In this document: one piece after another, positions 1 to 5,339 of the stretch
Numbering within the stretch: the stretch's first letter is position 1
Layout of the letters: each line of letters begins with the position of its first letter
Origin: Chloroflexota bacterium
Lineage (GTDB): Bacteria > Chloroflexota > Dehalococcoidia > SHYM01
Assembly: GCA_016199375.1 (NCBI GenBank)
Contig: JACQGV010000224.1
Location: 1 to 5,339 of the forward strand
Length of the DNA stretch: 5,339 bases
Direction: 5' to 3'
The notes under the pieces: model-generated
Seen by the model: the letters and a program-made list of their open reading frames with translations, nothing else
Databases searched by the model: none
What the model was told of the DNA's origin: nothing
Position numbers and translations under genes: made by a program

Positions 1-1
1 T

Positions 2-1507
2 ACGCCTCGGGTGTTGCCGCCCACGCCTACCCTTTCGGCGACCGGCCCCACGGGCAGGGTTGTCATCGCTGTAGGCGATGCACCAATGGTCTTCGACCCC
101 CAGAAATCCACCGCGGGTGTGGACAACTTCTTCATCGCCCAGGTGGCCGAATACCTGGTGCGCCGCGATTTGGACGCCAAGCTGATCCCTGGCCTAGCCA
201 CCGAGTGGAAGGCGAGCCCAGACGGCCTGAAGGTGGACGTGACGCTGCGGGCCGGCGTGCTCGCCCACAATGGCGAGGCCCTCGACGCGGACGACGTAGT
301 CTTCAGCTTTCAGCGGGCGAGCGACCCCAAGGTCTGGCCCTTCGCTACCAGCTTCCTGCGCGCCTTGGCCAGCGTGGAGAAGGTGGACCCCCTCCACGTC
401 CGCTTCAGCATGAAGCAGAAGGACGTCACCTTCACCAGCCCTGAGATCGCCAGCTTCCGCGTCCGCATCATCCCGAAGGACTACTTCGAACAGGTGGGCG
501 ACCAGAAGTACGGCGAGCGGCCCATGGCTACCGGACCCTATATGTTCGTTAGGCAAGCGCCCCGCGAGTACTACGACGTCACCGCCTTCGACCGGTACTG
601 GGGCGACAAGGCCCGCATTAAGGATGGCCACTTCATCGTCGCTCCCGAGGACCTCACCAGGATGGCCTTGCTCAAGACCGGCGACGCCGACCTTTCCATC
701 TCGGTGCCGCCGCCCCTGGTGGAAGACATGCGGAAGACCAGGGGCCTGAAGGTGGTAATGGCCAAGACCAACTACCCGCAGTCCATCATGATCAACACCC
801 TGGTGAAGCCTTTCGATGACGTGCGGGTGCGGCTGGCGATGAACTACGCCGTGGACAAGGAGGCCATCGTCCGCGACCTGCTCAAGGGCATGGGTACCAT
901 CTACGGCGTCCTTCTCCCCGGTGTCATGGGCTACGATGCCAGCTTCGACAAGCCCTATCCCTACAACCCTCAAAAGGCGAAGCAGCTCCTGGCTGAGGCG
1001 GGCTACCCCAACGGCTTCGAGACCGAATACTACGGTGTCCTGGGCGGCCGCATCCCCCTTACTAAAGAAGTTGGGGAGGCGGTGGCCGGCTACCTCACCG
1101 CCGTTGGCATAAAGACCAAGGTCGTCAACGAGGAGTACACCGCCTGGAATACCCGCATCCGCCGCGCCACCAAACCCGACCTACCCAGCTTCGGCTGGAT
1201 GATGTCAGGGCCGGCGGGCACCCAGGACCCCTTGGGCAACTTCCAGTTCAACTTCATGTGCACGGGCACTTATTCCTGGTACTGCAACAAGGAGTACGAC
1301 GACCTGGTGATCAAGGCTGAGCAGACGGTGGACCCCAACGAGCGGGCCACGACCTACCGCGAACTGACGCGCATCCTGTACCGGGACGTCCCGCGCATCG
1401 AGCTGTACGCCGACGTGCAGGCCTTCGCTCTGAAAGAGAAGCTCCAGTGGACGCCCCCGCCGTTCAACCAGTACACGGAGTTGCGGCACATGTGGTGGGA
1501 GCGCTAG
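2..1507 (+). CDS. ABC transporter substrate-binding protein, family 5 (peptide/nickel type), 5'-partial
   Basis: This is the extracytoplasmic solute receptor of a Dpp/Opp/Nik-type importer, which captures ligand and delivers it to the two permeases encoded downstream. Numbering from the GTG at 11, the family-5 pattern is clear: LIPGLATEW (58-66), a GV-AHNGE-DADDVVFSFQR block (82-102), TGPY (174-177), a MNYAVDKEAIV block (from 277) and a NPQKAKQLLAEAGYPNGF block (319-336). The GTG at 11 is probably not the true start. The frame is open to the window edge (Thr-Pro-Arg), no Shine-Dalgarno sequence precedes it, and no signal peptide is present. The Pro/Thr/Ser-rich first 15 residues look like the linker that follows a lipoprotein cysteine, so signal peptide and lipobox probably lie upstream. 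The remaining ~500 residues are close to full family length and end at TAG 1505-1507. The substrate cannot be read from sequence; this family binds peptides, metal chelates, oligosaccharides and others. Confidence 0.95.
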   Translation, partial: TPRVLPPTPTLSATGPTGRVVIAVGDAPMVFDPQKSTAGVDNFFIAQVAEYLVRRDLDAKLIPGLATEWKASPDGLKVDVTLRAGVLAHNGEALDADDVVFSFQRASDPKVWPFATSFLRALASVEKVDPLHVRFSMKQKDVTFTSPEIASFRVRIIPKDYFEQVGDQKYGERPMATGPYMFVRQAPREYYDVTAFDRYWGDKARIKDGHFIVAPEDLTRMALLKTGDADLSISVPPPLVEDMRKTRGLKVVMAKTNYPQSIMINTLVKPFDDVRVRLAMNYAVDKEAIVRDLLKGMGTIYGVLLPGVMGYDASFDKPYPYNPQKAKQLLAEAGYPNGFETEYYGVLGGRIPLTKEVGEAVAGYLTAVGIKTKVVNEEYTAWNTRIRRATKPDLPSFGWMMSGPAGTQDPLGNFQFNFMCTGTYSWYCNKEYDDLVIKAEQTVDPNERATTYRELTRILYRDVPRIELYADVQAFALKEKLQWTPPPFNQYTELRHMWWER

Positions 1508-1518
1508 CGGCGCCATTC

Positions 1519-1559
1519 GGGGGTCTGGCCGCTCGGCCTCACGCCGAGGCTAGGCCCCC
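1519..1559 (+). promoter_or_regulatory. Strong intergenic stem-loop between binding-protein and permease genes
   Basis: The RNA folds into a long imperfect hairpin. Positions 1519-1530 pair with 1548-1559 (GGGGG against CCCCC at the base, with two G-U wobbles at 1524/1554 and 1527/1551). A two-base bulge follows at 1531-1532, then TCGGC (1533-1537) pairs with GCCGA (1543-1547) around a five-base loop. It begins 12 nt after the stop codon and ends 24 nt before the permease GTG. No T-run follows (the tail is TATCCTTCCCT), so it is not a classical intrinsic terminator. I infer a 3'-end stabiliser or partial terminator that lets the binding protein be made in excess over the permeases, as is known for such structures in other ABC-importer operons. 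Confidence 0.6.
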
Positions 1560-1583
1560 TATCCTTCCCTCACGAGCGTTGCA

Positions 1584-2501
1584 GTGAGGCGCTACCTTAT
1601 CCTACGCATCCTGCAAGCGATCCTGGCCATCTTCGCGGTCAGCTTCATCGTCTTCGTGACCACCCGGCTCTCCGGCGATGTCACGATCCTTATGCTCCCC
1701 TTCGACGCTACTGAGGAGAACCGGCTGCAGTTCCGCCAAGAGCTGGGCCTTGACAAGCCCCTATACATCCAGTACGGCATCTTCCTGATCCACGCCGCAC
1801 GCGGCGACCTCGGTGAGTCGCACCGCTGGCGCAAGCCGGCGATGAAGCTGATCCTGGACCGCATGCCGGCCACGATCCAGCTAGCGTCGGTATCCGTCCT
1901 CTTCACCGTGGTCTTCGCCATCCCTATCGGGGTGATCTCGGCCGTGCGCCCGGGTTCCTGGATGGACACCATCGGCAAGACCTTTGCTTTGCTGGGACAG
2001 TCCATGCCCAATTTCTGGGTCGGGCTGCTGCTCATCTTGATCTTCGCCGTCCGGCTTGACCTACTGCCGCCCGCCGGGCGGGGCGGCTGGCAACACCTTG
2101 TCCTCCCTGCTATAACCCTGGGCTCCGGCGCCATGGCGGCAGTGACGCGCCTCACCCGCTCGGGGATGCTGGATGTGATGGACAGCGAGTTCATCAAAAT
2201 GGCCCGGATCAAGGGCATCCCGGAACACCTTGTGATCTGGAAGCATGGCCTCAAGAACGCCGCTATCCCGGTGGTCACCGTGCTGGGGCTCCAGATCGCA
2301 GGGCTGCTGGGAGGCTCCGTCATCGCCGAGACAATCTTCTCCTGGCCTGGGGTAGGCAAGCAGATCGTGGATGCCATCTACGCCCGAGACTACGCTGTGG
2401 TCCAGGCGGGGGTGTTGCTCACCTCCATCATCCATGTGGGCGCCAACCTGGGCGTTGATGTCCTCTACGCCTATATAGACCCGAGGATTCGCTATGCTTA
2501 G
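1584..2501 (+). CDS. ABC transporter permease, DppB/OppB/NikB-like
   Basis: This is an integral membrane subunit that forms half of the translocation channel of the peptide/nickel-family importer. It has 305 residues, typical for the family. A first hydrophobic helix lies at about 9-27, followed by the periplasmic DppB N-domain with LGLDKPLYIQY (54-63) and RGDLGES (73-79). Five further helices lie at about 98-120, 133-155, 172-188, 228-250 and 271-293. The ATPase-docking EAA loop is at 202-228, with the family residues A206, KG (209-210), H220, N224 and P228, then LLGGSVIAETIFSWPGVGK (240-258). The GTG at 1584 is the only sensible start: an in-frame TAG sits at 1551, no other start codon lies between, and the next in-frame ATG (1689) would remove helix 1. 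The Shine-Dalgarno sequence is poor (CACGAGCGTTGCA), so initiation may be weak. It pairs with the DppC-like protein encoded 21 nt downstream. Confidence 0.95.
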   Translation: MRRYLILRILQAILAIFAVSFIVFVTTRLSGDVTILMLPFDATEENRLQFRQELGLDKPLYIQYGIFLIHAARGDLGESHRWRKPAMKLILDRMPATIQLASVSVLFTVVFAIPIGVISAVRPGSWMDTIGKTFALLGQSMPNFWVGLLLILIFAVRLDLLPPAGRGGWQHLVLPAITLGSGAMAAVTRLTRSGMLDVMDSEFIKMARIKGIPEHLVIWKHGLKNAAIPVVTVLGLQIAGLLGGSVIAETIFSWPGVGKQIVDAIYARDYAVVQAGVLLTSIIHVGANLGVDVLYAYIDPRIRYA

Positions 2502-2522
2502 GGGCGGGCCCAGAGGCGAGCG

Positions 2523-3419
2523 GTGAGGCCGATCTCCCTTCCCAGAGGAGAGAGGAGGGCCACTGGCCAGCTCCGCGGCGGCCTCCAGGTGACTTGGCGC
2601 CGTCTCCCCCTTGTTTCAGGGACAATCCTCCTCTTCGTCCTGGTCGCCGGCATCTTCGCTCCCCTGCTTGCGCCCCATGACCCCGGGGCCATCAACATCG
2701 CCCAGGGCGAGCGGCCACCCGCCTGGATGGAGGGTGCTCTGCCCGGGCATATCCTGGGGACCGATCAGATGGGGCGGGACATTCTGAGCCGCCTGATCTG
2801 GGGGGCGCGGGTGTCCCTGATCGTGGGCTTCTCGGGGATAGCCATTGCTGGCATTGTTGGGAGCTTGCTGGGCCTGGTCTCCGGCTACTACGGCGGCTGG
2901 GTGGACCACGTGATCATGCGGGTGGTGGACATCCAGATGTCGGTGCCGGCCATTCTGCTGGCCCTGCTCCTGGCGGCAGTGCTAGGGGGCGGGCTGTACA
3001 TCATCATCGTAGTCATCGCAGTAGTGTACTGGGCCTTCTACGCCCGCATCGTCCGCGGCGAGACCCTATCGGTGAAAGCCCGCGACTTTGTGGCCCTAGC
3101 CAAGGTCGCCGGCTGCGGCACACCCCGCATCCTGCTGCGCCACATCCTCCCCAACGTGGGCAACACCATCGTGGTCGTTGTCACCCTCCAGTTGGGCAGC
3201 GCCATCATCCTGGAAGCGGCCCTGAGCTTTCTGGGGCTAGGGGTACAACCGCCGACGGCGGCCTGGGGGCTGATGCTAGCTGATGGCCGTACCCTCCTGG
3301 GCGTCGCCTGGTGGATCGCCACCTGGCCTGGCTTGGCGATCATGCTGACCGTGCTGGGCGCCAACATGTTGGGGGAGTGGCTGCGCGTCGCCCTTGACCC
3401 CAAGCAGCGGCAGGTGTGA
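2523..3419 (+). CDS. ABC transporter permease, DppC/OppC/NikC-like
   Basis: This is the second channel-forming membrane subunit of the importer. Its 298 residues show the DppC pattern: a cytoplasmic N-terminus, helix 1 at about 30-50 ending in FAPLLAPHDP, and the signature HILGTDQMGRDILSRLIWG (75-93). Helices follow at about 98-120, 138-158, 160-175, 213-235 and 262-282. The EAA loop is at 188-210 (DFV-LAK-AG-----ILLRHILPN), followed by LSFLGLGVQPPTAAWG (234-249). The chosen GTG has AGAGG at 2512-2516 with a six-base gap. A second in-frame GTG at 2589 (protein starting MTWRRLPLVSG) would also keep every domain and cannot be excluded, because residues 1-22 are basic and low in recognisable content. 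The purine-rich stretch at 2544-2558 lies inside this disputed segment but has no start codon at the right distance. The stop overlaps the start of the cytochrome gene. Confidence 0.94.
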   Translation: MRPISLPRGERRATGQLRGGLQVTWRRLPLVSGTILLFVLVAGIFAPLLAPHDPGAINIAQGERPPAWMEGALPGHILGTDQMGRDILSRLIWGARVSLIVGFSGIAIAGIVGSLLGLVSGYYGGWVDHVIMRVVDIQMSVPAILLALLLAAVLGGGLYIIIVVIAVVYWAFYARIVRGETLSVKARDFVALAKVAGCGTPRILLRHILPNVGNTIVVVVTLQLGSAIILEAALSFLGLGVQPPTAAWGLMLADGRTLLGVAWWIATWPGLAIMLTVLGANMLGEWLRVALDPKQRQV

Positions 3420-4084
3420 TGTCGAGCCGCCGGCCCGGCGGACCAGAGCGAGTACCACGGTTCAGTAGCAGTGTCAGGGCTCTCCACTGGCTGCATGCTG
3501 CTGCCTTCCTTGTCCTGCTGGGCACCGGACTCATAACCTTTGTGCCCGCCCTCGGAGGGCTGACAGGCCACCGCTTCATCGTGCGCAACCTGCACATCTT
3601 CATGGGGTTCGTGCTGGTCCTCGGGCCCATCGTTGTCTTCGCTTTGGGAGACCGCCGCGGCCTGCGCCGGGACTTAGGGGAGATCGACCGTTTTGATGCT
3701 GACGACGTGAAGGCATTGAAGCGGCCTTGGCGGGCGCTCTCTGGCAGCGCCGGGCCCTACGGCCGGTTCACCCCCGCCCAGAAGCTGAACGCCATCTTCA
3801 CTGCCGCCACCATCGTCCTTTTCTTTGTCACCGGGGTAATCATGTGGCAGTTCCCACGCTTCCCTGGCTGGGTGGTCCGCAACGCCAACTTCGTCCACGA
3901 CTGGCTGACCCTGGCTGCCGCCCTGGTCTGGCTCTGGCACGTCTATTTCGCCGCCGTCCACCCCTCCACTCGTGAGGCCCTACGGGGTATCACATTGGGA
4001 TGGGTGCGGGCCGACTGGGCCCTCCAGCACCATGAGAAGTGGTACCGCCTGGGCAAGAAGACCTCGAGGGACGCCGAAGAATAG
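3419..4084 (+). CDS. Cytochrome b561-type membrane protein, formate dehydrogenase gamma-subunit-like
   Basis: This is a four-helix di-heme b cytochrome of the kind that passes electrons between a membrane-exterior oxidoreductase and the quinone pool. It has 221 residues from ATG 3419; GTG 3416 is an equally possible start and adds one Met. Helices lie at about 20-42, 55-76, 123-143 and 158-180. Candidate heme ligands are H23 (RALHWLH), H59 (NLHIFMGF), H160 (FVHDW) and H174 (WLWHVYF). The 14-residue gap between the last two matches the His155/His169 pair of E. coli FdnI, as I recall it. GRFTPAQKLNA (115-125) and the C-terminal GWV-ADWALQHHEKWY (194-209) are also typical of FDH gamma subunits. 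The start sits in TGATG over the dppC-like stop, implying translational coupling. No catalytic alpha or iron-sulfur beta subunit is adjacent, so the physiological partner is unknown. It could instead anchor another molybdoenzyme, a hydrogenase or a c-type cytochrome reductase. Confidence 0.87.
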   Translation: MSSRRPGGPERVPRFSSSVRALHWLHAAAFLVLLGTGLITFVPALGGLTGHRFIVRNLHIFMGFVLVLGPIVVFALGDRRGLRRDLGEIDRFDADDVKALKRPWRALSGSAGPYGRFTPAQKLNAIFTAATIVLFFVTGVIMWQFPRFPGWVVRNANFVHDWLTLAAALVWLWHVYFAAVHPSTREALRGITLGWVRADWALQHHEKWYRLGKKTSRDAEE

Positions 4085-4187
4085 CGCGGCCACTTCCTGG
4101 CGCCACTATCCGTGCCAGAAACAGAATCCCTCTGAAGCGCCAAAAACGAAGGCGACGGTTGTCGTTGTCCAGGGAAAATGTCAGGGT

Positions 4188-4213
4188 TTACTGTTCAGCG
4201 ATTCTGTCAGTAA
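4188..4213. promoter_or_regulatory. Candidate operator: TTACTG-N14-CAGTAA dyad
   Basis: Two perfect six-base inverted half-sites have centres 20 bp apart, about two helical turns, which suits a dimeric DNA-binding regulator. The dyad lies about 127 nt upstream of the radical SAM start, in the most A/T-rich part of the gap. It does not resemble the FNR/DNR box (TTGAT-N4-ATCAA). A perfect 6-bp inverted repeat with free spacing is expected about once by chance in a gap of this size, so confidence is low. Confidence 0.2.
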
Positions 4214-4327
4214 GTCCCCTCTTTGCCAATGCGGCAAGCTAGCCGGTTTAAGCGGCGCCCAGTCCGGTGCGGTAAGATAGGCTTGGACCCAATGGGGCCT
4301 GTCTGATCGCCCAGGCGACGGGGAGGT

Positions 4328-4334
4328 TAAGGAG
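4328..4334 (+). promoter_or_regulatory. Shine-Dalgarno site of the radical SAM gene
   Basis: TAAGGAG sits five bases before ATG 4340 and is an essentially perfect anti-16S match, the best ribosome binding site in the window. It fixes the start of the last gene and contrasts with the weak site of the DppB-like gene. A small GC hairpin (TCGCC-CA-GGCGA, 4307-4318) ends nine bases upstream of it. Confidence 0.85.
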
Positions 4335-4339
4335 CGCTC

Positions 4340-5339
4340 ATGCTCAATCTGACGCGGCTCTGGTGCGGAGCCCCCACACCGGGGGACGGCCTGCGCTACG
4401 GCGAGTCCCCTCGTGGCGATGGCCCTCCGCGCCAAGCTCAGGTGCACCACCGGCCGGTGGTGGTCTGGAACAGCACCCGCCGCTGCAACCTTCACTGCGT
4501 CCACTGCTATATCTCGGCGGTTGGCGAGGCCGACCCCGAGGAGCTGGACACAGGCTGGGCCTTGAAGGTGCTGGACCAGCTGGCGGACTACCGGATCCCG
4601 GTCCTGCTGCTCTCCGGCGGCGAGCCCCTGGCGCGGCCCGACGCCCTGGGCATCGCCAGCTACGCGGCGTCAAAAGGGCTCCGTGTCGGGCTGTCCACCA
4701 ACGGGACCCTGCTCACGCGGCCGGTGGTACAGCAGTTGCGTAAGAGCAAGGTGGCCTATATCGGCATCTCCATTGATGGCCCCGAGGCGCTGAACGACAA
4801 GTTCCGGGGCAGCCGGGGCGCTTTCCGGTTGGCCCTGGAGGGCATCCGCAACGCGCTGGCAGAGGGGTTCCGGGTGAGCCTGCGTTTCACCCTCACCAGC
4901 TACAACCACCGGCATCTGGGGGAGGTCTTCGACCTCGTGGAGAGGGAGGGCCTACCCCGCCTATGCATCTATCACCTGGCCTACGCCGGGCGCGGCGCCC
5001 GCATCAGCAGCCGCGCCGACCTGTCCCACGAGGAGACGCGGCAGGCCGTGGACCTCTGCCTGGAGCGGACCGAGCACTTGCACCGCAAGGGCCTGGGTAC
5101 AGAGGTGCTGACGGTGGACAACCACACCGACGCCGTCTACCTGGCCCTCCGACTGTTGGAGGAGCGGCCCCAGCAGGCCCACGATGCCCTGAGCATCCTG
5201 CGCCGCAACGGCGGCAACGCCTCGGGGGTAGGTATCGGGGCCATCGGGCCCAAGGGCGATGTGCACGCCGACCAGTTTTCCCACCACCGCTCCTTCGGGC
5301 GGGTGCAGGAGCGTCCCTTCGGCACCATCTGGGAGGACA
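4340..5339 (+). CDS. ahbC: Radical SAM tetrapyrrole-modifying enzyme, AhbC/NirJ family (AhbC favoured), 3'-partial
   Basis: This cytoplasmic iron-sulfur enzyme removes side chains from 12,18-didecarboxysiroheme. AhbC makes Fe-coproporphyrin III on the siroheme-to-heme b route; NirJ acts on the same substrate in heme d1 synthesis. The frame is open to the window end, with 333 codons and no stop. The radical SAM motif CNLHCVHC puts C49, C53 and C56 on the SAM-binding 4Fe-4S cluster. SGGEP (92-96), STNGT (119-123), GISIDG (142-147), RFTLT (182-186) and YAGRG (215-219) follow. The N-terminus (LWCG--TPGDGLRYG, 7-21), EVLTVDNH (255-262) and the HADQF / RPFGTIW block (309-331) fit AhbC better than NirJ, from memory of both families. 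Full-length members are about 390 residues, so some 55-60 residues carrying the C-terminal Cys-rich auxiliary cluster should lie past the window. Family membership is firm; the AhbC/NirJ choice is about two to one. Related AhbD is less likely. Confidence 0.8.
   Translation, partial: MLNLTRLWCGAPTPGDGLRYGESPRGDGPPRQAQVHHRPVVVWNSTRRCNLHCVHCYISAVGEADPEELDTGWALKVLDQLADYRIPVLLLSGGEPLARPDALGIASYAASKGLRVGLSTNGTLLTRPVVQQLRKSKVAYIGISIDGPEALNDKFRGSRGAFRLALEGIRNALAEGFRVSLRFTLTSYNHRHLGEVFDLVEREGLPRLCIYHLAYAGRGARISSRADLSHEETRQAVDLCLERTEHLHRKGLGTEVLTVDNHTDAVYLALRLLEERPQQAHDALSILRRNGGNASGVGIGAIGPKGDVHADQFSHHRSFGRVQERPFGTIWED

Larger units (their letters stand above)
4085..4339 (+). other. Non-coding gap between cytochrome and radical SAM genes
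   Basis: This 255-nt stretch contains no credible gene. It is visibly richer in A/T than its surroundings in the 4117-4225 part, as expected for a regulatory region. I see no hairpin followed by a T-run, so no intrinsic terminator for the upstream operon. I also see no clean -35/-10 pair. TTGCCA (4223-4228) is a fair -35 but has only GTTTAA at 17 nt, and TAAGAT (4273-4278) is a fair -10 without a -35. Small inverted repeats are present: TTACTG-N14-CAGTAA (4188-4213), TTGCC-N5-GGCAA (4223-4237), GGACCC-AAT-GGGGCC with one mismatch (4285-4299) and TCGCC-CA-GGCGA (4307-4318). The gap suggests the downstream gene has its own control, but this is inference. Confidence 0.6.

Noticed and set aside
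194..973. A 259-codon open frame on the minus strand inside the binding-protein gene
   Set aside because: It is low-complexity (His/Val/Gly/Leu-rich), opposite a clearly conserved gene, and matches no family; it is a GC-rich antisense shadow.
1592..2377. A 261-codon minus-strand open frame across the DppB-like gene
   Set aside because: Rich in Ser/Arg/Thr/Pro with no recognisable domain, and the plus strand has an unmistakable permease; shadow frame.
3935..3949. Sigma-54-like promoter, TGGCAC then TTTC after five bases
   Set aside because: It lies within conserved cytochrome codons (WHVYF) and lacks the invariant GC of the -12 element.
4145..4166. AACGA / TCGTT inverted repeat as a terminator for the upstream operon
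   Set aside because: The arms are short, the inside does not pair continuously and no T-run follows.
3972..4280. A 102-codon plus-strand frame starting inside the cytochrome gene and running into the gap
   Set aside because: Its first third overlaps conserved cytochrome codons in another frame and the rest has no family resemblance or ribosome site.
4085..4339. CRISPR repeats, tRNA gene, riboswitch or insertion-sequence end in the gap
   Set aside because: No regularly spaced long repeats, no cloverleaf-like arms, no conserved riboswitch core and no transposase remnant or terminal repeats could be seen.
4363..4743. A 126-codon plus-strand frame overlapping the radical SAM gene
   Set aside because: It is Arg/Pro/Gly-rich and out of frame with the CxxxCxxC motif. 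The real frame begins at ATG 4340 with a perfect Shine-Dalgarno sequence and runs off the window.

Overview
The window is GC-rich and densely coded on the + strand only. It holds five protein-coding genes, and the first and last run off the ends of the window. The organism looks like a GC-rich bacterium, probably anaerobic or facultatively anaerobic. A Chloroflexota (Dehalococcoidia-type) genome is my tentative guess, because of the proline/threonine-rich linker in front of a family-5 substrate-binding protein, the frequent GTG starts, and a siroheme-type heme-pathway enzyme. This assignment rests on style only and could be wrong.

Positions 2-3419 hold an ABC importer of the peptide/nickel (Dpp/Opp/Nik) family. 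It consists of a periplasmic or surface solute-binding protein missing its N-terminus, a 76-nt spacer with a strong stem-loop, a DppB-like permease, and a DppC-like permease 21 nt further on. No ATPase gene is visible, so the importer must use ATPases encoded outside the window.

Positions 3416-4084 encode a small four-helix b-type cytochrome resembling the gamma subunit of formate dehydrogenase. Its start codon overlaps the stop of the DppC-like gene (TGATG), so the two are probably translated together. No catalytic molybdoenzyme or hydrogenase subunit is next to it.

Positions 4085-4339 are a 255-nt non-coding gap with small inverted repeats and no convincing promoter or terminator. After it, a perfect Shine-Dalgarno sequence introduces an AhbC/NirJ-family radical SAM enzyme. 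This gene is open to the window end and has 333 codons visible. Its N-terminal and C-terminal motifs favour AhbC (12,18-didecarboxysiroheme deacetylase, alternative siroheme-to-heme pathway) over NirJ (heme d1 synthesis).

The window therefore joins the end of a nutrient-uptake operon to a redox/tetrapyrrole segment. I do not see an obviously new system. The points most worth a second look are the orphan formate-dehydrogenase-gamma-like cytochrome coupled to an ABC permease, and the heme-pathway radical SAM gene that follows it.
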